Positions 54,508 through 64,000 of a stretch of DNA of 64,000 bases are shown here, piece by piece. The stretch's first letter is position 1. Every line of letters begins with the position of its first letter. The stretch is from Corynespora cassiicola (Eukaryota; Ascomycota; Dothideomycetes; Pleosporales; Corynesporascaceae): NCBI GenBank assembly GCA_022059125.1, contig JAEUWY010000006.1, forward strand, positions 1,426,001-1,490,000, given 5' to 3'. A program made the translations under genes and the position numbers. Below the pieces are notes generated by a model. It was not told where the DNA came from. It was given only the letters and a program-made list of their open reading frames with translations, and did no database searches.

Positions 54508-55326
54508 AGGCGGGTTCATATCTACTGGCTCCTCGATCTTTTCGTGGTTATTTTTCTGGTTTCAAATGTTGGGCGAGGGATTTGTGCGCCTTTTTTTTTT
54601 TTTGCAGTGGTTGTCGTTGAGCGTTGGGCGCAGGTAGTGGGTTTTTGGGAGCGACCAAGGCGACGATAAGTTTTTTTTTCTTCAGGTCTACCACGTCTGT
54701 ATGGTTTCTCAACGCATCGTTCATGTTCACGGTTAAATTAAGGATTTGTGAAATTTGTAAGTCTGTTTTATGCAAATGTGCACTTGTTCGTGAAATCGAG
54801 ATCGGCGCACTGCACTGGAGAAAAAGCAATGGGTGTATCCTAGCGTTGGTATCCCATCACCAGGCCTACCGGCTTCAACCACGGTTCTAGTAATATTCAT
54901 GACTCGCTGAGCGCGCTCGTCGTGGTGCATCATGGCCGTGCACGTGGTGGTAGTCTGATGTGCCAGTACTTTGGAAACGATATACCTCCTTTATTTGATG
55001 AAATCATGTCCATCCCAACTCATCCCCAGCTTGCAAATACACGTCCAGATAGCCCAATGACTTGTTTTAGTTGGGTCCACCACTCATGATATCCAAATCG
55101 CAAACAGTACGAATTCAGCGTGATTAAAATCATGTATTTACTGCCCAAAAACTAATACATCATGTTAAAGTTACTACCTATATCCGCCCTTTGACCCTTG
55201 ATATTCATGCGTTTTCCTGAACCCCAGCCCTGCAAACGCCACACACTCTAATGCTCATAAACTCCTTGGCCTGCAAAAAGCACATAATCGAGCACCTTCC
55301 TTCCAAGCACACTCTGGTAGAGGCTC
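54508..55326. other. Intergenic
   Basis: About 800 bases between convergent genes (poly-Ser gene + and Mob1 -), serving as 3' flanks. Poly-T runs at about 54590-54604 and 54669-54678. No gene recognised. Confidence 0.55.
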
Positions 55327-56635
55327 TCAATCACTCCTCAGCATGCTCTCGACGAGATCTCCAAGTGGGCCCCAAAAGTCCTTGCTTCCGTTGGCCAAGC
55401 CATGCTCGTCAATGAACAGAACATAGTGCTTGAAGCTCGTGTTCAAGTGCGGCTCAAGACCTAACTCGATGATGACGGGGTAGTGGTGGCAGTAGATGTG
55501 GGCGTACACACGGTAGAGACGCTTGAACATGTTGCGCAGGAGGGATGGGAATGCCTTGGGAAACGGAACGCCAATGCGGCTCGGGAACATCTGCTCGTTG
55601 TCGACGTTGCTTTGCACCCACGCCATGAGATGCTCGATATACTCGGGTGCCGACATTTTCGTTGGCCTCTTGAAGTTCTCGTTGTCTTGCCATAGGTATT
55701 CGAACCTAACGGGTCAGCTTGTTGGCTTCCATAAAGAAGCCTGGCACCTACTCGTCCGTCGCCTTCATCTCCGGGCAGCTCTGCGGGGAACAGAACTCGG
55801 TGATGGCGCCATACAACAAGTTGATCTGGTTGTAGAAGTCGACAATGTTGACGGCAAGCCATTCGTCCCTGTCTTCACCCTCAGGCAGCTTGACAGCCTT
55901 CCTCAAGCTTCCGCTGCCCAAAGTAGCCTCCGCATATTGTTTGAGTTGCCAGCTGCTCGTTCCGCGGTTCGATTTTGGCTTGAAGGGCGCTCGAGTGCGA
56001 GGGTTACTAAAAAGTGAAGAAAGTAAGCCTGCGGCTCCAAAAAATCCATTGCTAGGCGAGGCCTGTATCTGCGCCTGCATGGCTGCAGTCGAGACGGTAT
56101 TGCTTTCCACAATCACATGTTCGCCTTGTCCAGAGCTGTTGGGTATCTTTTTCTTTGGCCTCGCTTGTTTGGGAGAAATATTTCCTCCCGGGAGGAGTTT
56201 GTACGAATAGTTTGGGAACTCGCGAATGGGGCTCTCGCCAATGTATTGCAGGCGTGAACTTGACAGAGGCGCAGGTGACGAAAGAGGAGAACCAGCTCCC
56301 CTACGACCGCCGCTCAAGCTTGTGTCTAGTGCAAGTATCGTTCGAGGCCCCGAGGGCGGTGTCCGCAACGTTTCGCGATTCCTCTGAAGTGGACTTTTGT
56401 ATACTGACTGAGGCCGCGCTGGTACAGCAGTCTCAAAAGTCCCTTCAGAGTTTTCGAACCAAAAGTCTTCGCTGAGACGATTCTCTTTGTCTTCCATCAT
56501 GTTGTCGCGTATATCCATACAGCTCTGGCACTGGGCGAAGGTGAAGATGGGGCGGAGGGGTTTCGGGTCCGCAGGAAAGGAGGCACAAAAATGAGGAGCT
56601 GAGGAGACAAACATTGTAGTGATAAATCCAGACAT
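55327..56635 (-). CDS. mob1: MOB kinase activator, Mob1
   Basis: Two exons, 56635-55752 and 55705-55327, with a phase-2 intron of 46 nt (GTAGGT...CCGTTAG), giving 420 residues. Mob1 binds and activates NDR/LATS-type kinases in the septation/mitotic-exit network. The Mob domain occupies about 228-410. It opens [20 protein letters not shown], continues [20 protein letters not shown] and has the zinc-site cysteines in EFCSPQSC. Downstream are [20 protein letters not shown] and the zinc histidines in [14 protein letters not shown]. The match to fission-yeast Mob1 in the first of these motifs is close. The end is [19 protein letters not shown]. The N-terminal 225 residues are unusual for Mob1: Ser/Pro-rich with several S/T-P sites ([15 protein letters not shown]), and may be a regulatory extension. 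Met193 (56059) is an alternative start that would give a compact protein. Confidence 0.92.
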
Positions 56636-57162
56636 CTTCTCCGAAGTCTTTTACTTGCTTTTTATGAGGTAGGACGAGTCACGATCTCCCTGAAGCGCAT
56701 TCCACCTGTTAGCTAGGTGATTGAGGGGGGCCGAGGAATGTACTCACCGTCGAGTCGAGGAGATTGACCCGTATGGGGTAGGTAAAGAAGCGATCAAAGT
56801 ATTGCCGACAAGAGCAGGGCCTGAATAGAGCGAGACTGCAGCAAGCAAAAGGTCTGTGACGTTGGGATGGAGATCAGAGTGTTTGGCCTCATTAGCCCCG
56901 CGGACTCAAGCCACAAACATCCGCGCCCAGCGCCACAGATGACTAAGCCACAGACACGTGCAGTTGCTCCACTCAGTGACGACATGTGCAACCCCGGGAT
57001 ATTATAAACATTAAGTATCAATTGTGGTCCCATAGGTCTAATCTAGGTCTATGGATGCACCTCCAGCAAATGCGAATACCTTTGGCGTGCGGATTTACCA
57101 GTCTTGACGCCCTGTTGAAGCCTAACAGAATACAACCCCGTTGTATGACGCCGGACAAAGCA
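56636..57162. other. Intergenic
   Basis: Promoter and leader of Mob1 and 3' flank of the GH63-like gene. A GTGAGTACATTCC sequence on the minus strand near 56738-56750 could be the donor of a 5' UTR intron of Mob1; this is unproven. Confidence 0.45.
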
Positions 57163-60100
57163 TTACTTTTTACCATTCTGTTTACCGTTGGTCTTCATCT
57201 CCAATGCACTATCAAGTGACGTTTCGAATTCTCCACTGTCAAAGTCTGCCGATCCGGCGCTCTTCACGCGCTCGAGTTGGTCGCTTACATAGTGAGCGAC
57301 GTGCTGGTCAACCACAGCTTTCTGTCTCAATGCTTCGGCATCGAGATATCCAACTGAATTGCTGCGGTTTATGGGCTGTAGGGTCTCTTCATCTCCATTG
57401 GCCGAAATCTCTCCCCAGTCACTGCGATTTCCGATTGACCTAGTAGTGGAAGACCGGCGGAAGTGGTGTGGTTTCTTGGGCTTGCCTGCAGATGTGAATA
57501 TATCATCAAAGTAGTGAGCTGCTGCAGTGGTGGGCGTTTTGGGCGTCTGTGGAAGACGGCAGGTCATCCTGAGAGTGTGTTAGAGGTATTGCTTCACCAT
57601 CGGAACAGCATCACTTACCCAGTATCGTGGATCATCTTCGCAATCAAACCAGTCCATCCACACTGGTGCGTTGCCCCCAGACCACGACCAGTATCGCCAT
57701 CGAAGAACTCGTGGAACCACAGGTAATCCTTCCAGTTGGGATCATAGTCTAGAGTCTCGTTACCGTCGTTGATGGCTCTTCTACCATCATCACCACGTGC
57801 AAAGAGATGCTGAAGGCGATGCTGCACCTCCTCGGCAACATGGCCGAGATGCATGTAGTCGCCCGATCCAGTGGGGCATTCGACTTTGAGACCGTTTCCA
57901 TAGTAGAGGAAGAATCGCTGCAGAGATTCGACAAGAAGGAAATTGACTGCCAACCAGATGGGACCACGCCAATTGCTGTTGCCGCCGAAAAGCCCACTGT
58001 CAGAGTCTCCCGGAAGGTAAGAGACCGAGTATTTTTGTCCGTTGACATCCATGGAGTACGGATGATCTTTGTGATATTTCGACAAGGATCGAATGCCGTG
58101 GTCCGCAAAGAACTCGTCCTCGTCCAGCATTCTTTGAAGAATGCGCTTTAAGCGCTCCTCGCTGACTAGCGAAAGCAGCAAGCGGTCGTCTTTTCCACGC
58201 TTCTTCATGGAGGCAATGTTACGATTCGCCGTGTCGCTTCGGTTCTCAATGAACCAATCGACCCTCTTCTTGAACGACGGGAATTTGTTAATGACCTCGG
58301 GTTCCAATGTCAAGGTGGCATAAAGGGGAATAAGACCAACGAGAGACCTGACGGGCATCTGCTGACTCCAAGGTCCGCCCCATGAGATTGCATCATAGTA
58401 GAAGCCATCTTCCTCGTTCCACAAGGGCTTCGCCTCGCCCTCTGTTCGATACTGCATGGCGTCACTGATCATGATGAAATGTTCAAAGAATTTCGAAGCC
58501 ATATCCTCATAAATACGACGGCGTTTGGCAAGCTCGAGACAGATGTTGAGCATGTTCAGGCAGTAGAAGCCCATCCATCCCGTGCTGTCGGCTTGTTCAA
58601 GGACACCTCCCGTAGGTAGTGGATCAGATCGGTTGAAGATACCGATGTTGTCCAGGCCTAGGAAACCACCTTCGAAGATGTTCTTTCCTTCGGCGTCCTT
58701 TCTGTTCACCCACCAAGTGAAGTTAAGCAAGAGCTTCTGGAACACTCTCTCGAGGAAGTCGAAGTCTTCACGACCATACATTTTTCGCTCAATCTTGAAG
58801 ACTCGGAAAACCGACCACGCATGGACTGGAGGGTTCACATCTCCAAAGTTCCACTCGTAAGCCGGCAGCTGGCCATTTGGATGCATGTACCATTCGCGGG
58901 TAAAGAGGTCGAGCTGCTTCTTGGCAAATTCAGGATCGATCATGGCCAGTGGGATGCAGTGAAAGGCACTGTCCCAAGCTGCAAAGAAGGGGTATTCCCA
59001 CGAATCAGGCATGGATAGAATATCATCCAGGTACATGTGTTTCCACTCCTTGTTCCGGATCGCTTTTCGGTTGGCAGGCGGGGGCGGCATGTTAGGGTCG
59101 CCATTCGCCCACTGGTCCCAGATGAAATGGTAGTATTGTTTACACCACATCATACCTGAAAGGGCCTGACGTTGAATGTTGCGGAGATCATCCGCCATGG
59201 GAAGTGGGCTGATGCGCCAGTAAAACTCGTCAGCTTCGGCGCGACGCTGTTCGATGATGTCGTCGAAGAGCTCTTCGTCGAGATAGCCTTCGTATCGACG
59301 AGAGAGCCTGAATCGAACGACTGCACACTCACCCGGAGGCACACCGTCGCCTTCGTCAAAGGAGTACCAGGCAGCACACTTGGTACCCTCTCCTCTGGGG
59401 TTCACGGCATTGCCCTCGCCATCGACGATACGCCGGTGAATGCCGTCTTTGACGTATTGTGACGTATTCTTGCCATCCCAGATGGCCTTGAAATTCGTCT
59501 CATTTTCTGTGAAGAGAAGTTGTGGCTGGACATCCTCGCCGCTGGGGCCAGCACCGGGAGAGGGCGAGAGCTGGAAGTAGCGGTCGCCGAGTTTGTAGTG
59601 CTTCGAGTGAGCGGTGGTCTCGGCTATCTTGCGTATTGTAGGCTTCCTCTTGAGATCTTCGTGACCCCAGGCCCAGGTATTGCGGAACCACACGTGTGGG
59701 ACAATATGCAATGGGGCCGGCTCAGGGCCGCGGTTGTATGCTGTGACTCGGAACAAGAGCTCATCGGGGTCGTCGGCCTCCTTTGCAGTCTCAATAAAGA
59801 TGTCCCAGTATCGGTCATCGTCAAAGATGCCGGTGTCGATGAGATTGTACTCGTTTTCCAGCCTGCCCCGCTTCGCGTTCTCGGCGACGAGATCTTCGTA
59901 GGGGAATTTGCGCTGCGGGTATTTGTAGAGGAATTTCATGTAGGAATGCTACAAGGAGAGTTAGAATGGCGCGAGAAGATTGTTCACTCGAGACGTACCG
60001 TGGGCGTGTTGTCCAAATGGAAATAGCACTCTTTGACCGACTCTCCATGGTTGCCCTGGGGGTTCGAAAGACCGAATAACCTCTCCTTCAAAAAATCACT

Positions 60101-60587
60101 GCAGAATTGTTCAGCATTGTCCAGTGCCTTATAGTCTAGAAAGAAACGTACTCTTTTTCGTTCCAAAAGGCAAAGGCAATGTTTTGCAGACCGTGGGAGT
60201 CAGAAACACCAGCAATGCCGTCTTCGCCCCAGCGGAAAGCGCGCGTTCGCGCCATGTCATGCGTGAAGTCTGGAGGTGCATTAGCAACAAAAGCATGGAG
60301 GGATTGCGTTATCACTTACGGCTCCATGCGTCTCCGTCGTGGCTGCATGAGCTTGTTAGCAGATTGGCGCAGCAGAGGCGAGCGATAACACTTACGAGTA
60401 ATCTTCGCGGACTGTGTCATAGTCAGTATCACGTCAAGGGATTCGCCAAAAAGCAGAACTGACCAGTAGCCCATTGCCTCTCGGCCACGTAGGGACCCCA
60501 TCGCTTCCAGTAAGCTGTGCGCTCGCGGTCGGCCTTGAGGCGCTTCTCTTCCTCGCAGAGGTACTCTTGATTCTCAATGAGAACCAT
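57163..60587 (-). CDS. GH63-like glycosidase family protein (YMR196W type)
   Basis: Seven exons: 60587-60464, 60411-60396 (16 nt), 60342-60320 (23 nt), 60269-60152, 60098-59999, 59948-57619 and 57568-57163. Introns are 50-53 nt, phases 1, 2, 1, 2, 0, 2, and the total is 1038 residues. The start [20 protein letters not shown] and the block [19 protein letters not shown] match the cytosolic YMR196W-type branch of GH63, not the ER glucosidase I, and no signal peptide is present. The catalytic-barrel sequence is rich in family motifs: [65 protein letters not shown] and [16 protein letters not shown]. The C-terminal 130 residues (last exon plus) are Lys/Ser-rich and poorly conserved ([17 protein letters not shown]). 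The yeast homologue has no settled function, so substrate is unknown. Four introns fall in the first 440 bases of the gene. Confidence 0.93.
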
Positions 60588-61836
60588 GGTCGACGAGGAG
60601 GGCGGTCCGGCTGGCAGCAAAAGCTATGAGCAAAATCTGTGCGAGGAAGGGGAGTTGAATGCGGAAGGAGGAAAGGCGGTGTCGCGGTGAGCTCGCTCGT
60701 GGGAAACGAATAATAATATGCAGGTAATCAGAAGGCCCTGTCAGGAAGAAAGGTGGGGGAGGACGAGGGACACGGCGAGCAATGGAAGAGTGCGGCCAGG
60801 AGACGGTGGGTATGAGTGACACGCAATGTCGAGGAGTGGTCAAGGACGAGGAGGGGGAGAGGGAGTGGGACAGAAGGGCAGACAGCAGTGCGGGCGAGCA
60901 GTGTGGGCATGTGCGGGAGAGGCAGGCCAGTGCTCGCGATGCATGCAGGAACTCGCGATGGATGTCATAGCCGTCCGTGCAGCGCGGGACTACTTATCGG
61001 CGGCGCTCTCAACTGTTCGTCTTCGGTTTGGCGGCATGCGCGCCCCGTTTCACGTCCCACCGCGCCTCGCCTGCTTCCTTGGAACCGTCGACCTTTGCCC
61101 GTTGCCATGCAGCCATGCGGCCATGCAGCCAGAACCCGAGTGCCGTGCTGTTGTCGCTGTCGCTGTCGCTATCGCTGTCGCCGCCGCCGCCGGCGGAGCA
61201 CCTCGCCCATCTTCAGAGGGCCGCGTCCCACGTCTCCGGCCCTCCGTCCCCGTACCACGCCCCACGTCCCATGCCCCAGCGCCGCACGCGCTCGCAGGCT
61301 CTGCTGGCCCAGCTGGCCCAGCTGGCCCGGCTGCAAGCCAAGGGAACGCGCCGGGCGTTGAACTGAGATGCTCGCTGGGGATCGCCGATCCAGCCTCCCG
61401 CGCCAATCACACAAGGTTTGGCTGGCCTGCCCACATGTACGCGTCTGGGACGACAAATACGCATGGCCTGGCCGCATGGGGAATTCCTCAGGCCAACGGT
61501 GCCGAGCAAGCATCACCCTTATATCCACGCCTCGATCCGCGCGCCTCGATTTGGCCTGTTCTCTTCCGTGGTTTCGTTTTTTTCCTTTATTCACAACGTG
61601 CGAGAGCTGGTTCGCTATGCTAATCCATGACGTGCTGACACACTGGACTAGAACCTGACTCCCCCCACTTGCATCTCCACTCTGCTCAACTCCACTTCCC
61701 CGGTTTGAGCCTATCCCCCGGACCCTCCCGGACCCTCCCACTGCCATTACTTTCTAACCGCTACATCCAGCCATTAAACTTGCGGCACACCTGACTCTCC
61801 AACGACCCATAAAAATCTACACAGCCCATGCTCGTA
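60588..61836. other. Intergenic, GC-rich
   Basis: About 1.2 kb upstream of the GH63-like gene and beyond the end of the 61837 gene. Long frames on both strands (for example 60826-61623 +) are GC-rich shadows over repeats such as (GTCGCT)n and AGCTGGCCC repeats near 61306-61330. No gene is supported. Confidence 0.55.
61152..61186. repeat. (GTCGCT)n hexamer repeat
   Basis: About five units with one variant (ATCGCT), running into CCGCCGCCGCCGG. Non-coding. Confidence 0.75.
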
Positions 61837-62499
61837 TCAACCCCGCCCCAATCCCCCCAATGCCTGCCCCTTCGAATAGTCCATCTTGACCTCGTGCGCT
61901 TGGATAATCCCTTTGAGATTTCCGTCTTCGCTCAAAAACAGCGCAACATATGGGCAGTGCCCCTTTTCGGTAATCTCGACCGCTCTGCTGCATTCATCGT
62001 AATGAAGCCAGCTCTCTACTGCGTTTCGACCCCTCCGAAAAGCCGTCTCTGCGTCGAGAAACAAGCCCTTGACATAGCATTCCTTCCGAATAACCTTTGC
62101 CATTTCCATGTATTGGTCAGGAGTGAACTTGGGACATTTCAGCAGCTTGTCTGCTTCCCTTAGCCTCATTACGTAGAATGTGTCCTGCGTTTGGTTTCGT
62201 ATCGCCTCGACCACCCGTGCATCTTGGATTCTCTTTATTTGAAATGGATCCCTTTTGTCTCCTGCAATCCCAAGTTGAGCCTTGATCATCGCCATTCGCT
62301 CCACGGTGACATCTTCGAGTAAAAGTTGAACTCAAACCAGGCCATACTTTCTTTGCAGTAGTTGTTCGCATTCTGTTTCGACTTGGGAGAAGGAGAAAAA
62401 CGGCCCTCTATGTTCAGCATCGCCATTTGTAGCTGTCTGGTCGACAATATACCAGTAGCAATCCTGTTCTTCTGCCGTCTGGCTACTGACGGGCCTCAT
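61837..62499 (-). pseudogene. Unknown protein gene interrupted by an in-frame TGA
   Basis: A 221-codon frame from ATG at 62499 (MRPVSSQTAEEQDCYWYIVD) to a stop at 61837 is continuous except for TGA at 62332-62334 (codon 56). Both sides look like one globular protein: QVETECEQLLQRKYGLV before the stop, and VQLLLEDVTVERMAMIKAQL after it. The second part continues as charged helical sequence (RIQDARVVEAIRNQTQDTFY; KFTPDQYMEMAKVIRKECYV) and a C-terminal strand-like CPYVALFLSEDGNLKGIIQA. No domain is recognised. No intron of realistic length removes the TGA while keeping frame: GTATGG...TTTGAG is 17 nt and GTATGG...TCGAAG is 35 nt and out of frame. So it is a recent pseudogene, a sequence error, or an unusual splice. 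Initiation at an internal Met (62295 or 62289) could still give about 150 residues. Confidence 0.6.
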
Positions 62500-62753
62500 C
62501 TAGCTGGTTGTGGTTGAACGGTGGGTAATGGAGCACGCAAGGAAACTGGAGGCAACGAGCTTTATGAATCGTTGGAACTGAGGTTGATTGAATGGATTAT
62601 CATTATATTCAATGGTGACTACACGTGATGATGAAGTCCGATTGCTCCTGTGTCCACGAGAGAATACAATCCGCCACACTCCAACGTCACGAGCCATTAC
62701 TATTTCAAACCTGCTCAGCATCTGCACCAGCAAACTCTCCCTGGCCCTACCTC

Positions 62754-63401
62754 TCAAAAAACTTGCCGCGTCTGCATATCCACCTCAATCACCGTAACAA
62801 CCATATCCACAGCCTCCTTAATCTTACTCAACGCCACCCTATCCACCCCATTCCCAATCGCCCTCGAAACATCCCACTGAAACCTATACCCCTTCTGCCC
62901 CATCACCCCCGCCACAATCTCCCTAACCACCTTCTTCGCCTGATGCTTATTCACATACGTCCCCACAATCCGCATCTCCCTCGCCGGCGTCAACCTCTTA
63001 TAGTCATGTCCCGCCAACTCACTCACCATCCTCTCCCCATCCGTCCAAACCGGAAAATGCGGCGTCCACGCCCGCACCATCCACACCAGCCCCGGTAGCG
63101 GCTCCCTGCGCTCGTCGTCGAGCGCCCACACCACCTCTCCGCCCGTGTACCGCGCTTCCTCTACAAAGTCGACGTACAGGATGCCCGTCCACGTCGGTGA
63201 GATGGGGATCGCGAACGGGTGGTGGGAGAGGTCTTCGAGTTGGGAGGGGAGGAGGGAGGGGATGGCGTGGAAGTCGGTGAGCAGGTTGAGGAGGAAGGTG
63301 AGGGCTCTTTGGGTTTCTTTAGGGCTGTAGCCGAAGGGGCCGAAGGTTTCGGTGTAGGGGGTCCAGGAGAAGGTACAAACGAAGTGGCGGGGATAGATCA
63401 T
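62754..63401 (-). CDS. Unknown protein, 215 residues
   Basis: Single-exon frame from the first ATG at 63401 (MIYPRHFVCTFSWTPYTETF). The open frame extends further upstream but its codons start with TTG and the composition changes. Recognisable order: an aromatic N-terminus; a helical PKETQRALTFLLNLLTDFHA segment; a beta-rich WTGILYVDFVEEARYTGGE region; a VWMVRAWTPHFPVWTDGERM stretch; and a C-terminal alpha/beta part (ANKHQAKKVV-like, then RFQWDVSRAIGNGVDRVALS). No signal peptide or membrane helix is seen. No known family is recognised. Codon use on the sense strand is strongly G/C-biased at third positions in the middle and less so at the end. It lies tail-side of the window's last gene-free stretch, 254 bases from the interrupted gene, in the same orientation. 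Confidence 0.68.
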   Translation of the reverse strand: MIYPRHFVCTFSWTPYTETFGPFGYSPKETQRALTFLLNLLTDFHAIPSLLPSQLEDLSHHPFAIPISPTWTGILYVDFVEEARYTGGEVVWALDDERREPLPGLVWMVRAWTPHFPVWTDGERMVSELAGHDYKRLTPAREMRIVGTYVNKHQAKKVVREIVAGVMGQKGYRFQWDVSRAIGNGVDRVALSKIKEAVDMVVTVIEVDMQTRQVF

Positions 63402-64000
63402 AGTCCAGGTCTTGGGGGTTATGTCTATATTGGAGGTTGCGACAGTCTTAGGGGGGTTGTTGGGAGGAGAGTCCTTTGAGTGAGGAGCATACGAGGCTTT
63501 TATGCAGAGAGTCCTTGGGTGAAAGAAGACACAATAGTGAACAGTATTCCAAAAATATTTGTACTGAATTTGTAATTGTATAGGAAACACATTATCTGCC
63601 CTGGAAGTAATTTGAGTTGCAATGCAGAAACTGCCCTTATCCACACATGTTGCCAAGACAACGGCCTATTCATGTTGTGTTTTCCTGCTTCGTTTCCTTA
63701 TCAGTGTAAAGAATAGAGAGAGAGAGACATCAATTCACTGTACGGAAACGATGAAAATGTAGTTTTTATGCTTGTCGTGGATCGTTGTCGCTACCTTATC
63801 AGATCCTGTCGTCTGACCACTCGTAGTCATCTCGCGGCGTGACAGCTTCTTGTATTGTTACGAGACAGTTGTTGAATATTTTAAATCAGCCTGTCCCTCC
63901 ACACATCACCTGCAACTTTGTTAAAGACCACCGGGCGTGACGTTCTTCATTGGCGATATTCCAGAGATTTTGTCGTAACCCCAATCGTGCCAGTCCATCC
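63402..64000. other. Intergenic, window end
   Basis: About 600 AT-richer bases upstream of the 62754-63401 gene, which should include its promoter. A (GA)n run lies at about 63714-63727. No gene seen. Confidence 0.5.

Noticed and set aside
60816..61747. Frames of 180-265 codons on both strands
   Set aside because: Shadows of the (GTCGCT)n and AGCTGGCCC repeat region; no domain.

Overview
This is a window of a filamentous ascomycete (Pezizomycotina) nuclear genome. The protein-coding genes carry short introns (mostly 46-60 nt) with GTAAGT/GTGAGT-type donors, CTAAC/CTGAC branch points and CAG/TAG acceptors. The gene set is fungal: a Zn2Cys6 regulator, a FacA-type acetyl-CoA synthetase, a fungal ADAM protease, Mob1, and a YMR196W-type GH63 protein. 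An extremely AT-rich Tc1-type transposon carries C-to-T/G-to-A changes in CpA/TpG context, as expected of repeat-induced point mutation (RIP). I cannot place the organism below subphylum from sequence alone. No prokaryotic features, rRNA, convincing tRNA or CRISPR array were seen.

Layout. 1-10.8 kb: a PRO1/NosA-like Zn2Cys6 factor (3337-5922, -) between long GC-rich non-coding stretches full of simple repeats. 10.9-12.2 kb: a secreted Ala/Pro/Glu/His repeat protein whose exons are themselves duplicated modules. 12.97-15.08 kb: a complete but dead Tc1-like element with about 210-bp inverted repeats and TA target duplications. 15-24.8 kb: almost gene-free; the only supportable gene is a 58-residue two-exon protein (19554-19788) behind a TATA box. 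24.8-64 kb: the gene-dense core, in order: a MUG190-like SMP/C2 membrane-contact protein (-), N-acetylglucosamine-6-phosphate deacetylase (+), a single-pass membrane protein (-), an ADAM metalloprotease (-), acetyl-CoA synthetase (-), a WDR62/MAPKBP1-like WD40 protein (-), an MFS monocarboxylate-type transporter (+), a long Msp1-clade AAA ATPase (+), a small poly-Ser protein (+), Mob1 (-), a GH63-like protein with two micro-exons (-), a gene interrupted by an in-frame TGA (-), and an unknown 215-residue protein (-).

The genes do not form an obvious pathway cluster. Two have linked chemistry: GlcNAc-6-P deacetylase releases acetate and acetyl-CoA synthetase activates acetate. They lie 8 kb apart with unrelated genes between them, so this is probably coincidence. 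No wholly new system stands out. The most unusual items are the exon-module repeat protein, the RIP-killed transposon whose third catalytic residue is now Lys, the 58-residue Cys protein in a gene desert, and several gene-structure oddities (in-frame introns, micro-exons, a frame conflict and an internal stop). Exon coordinates were worked out by hand from splice motifs and frame continuity, without transcript evidence.
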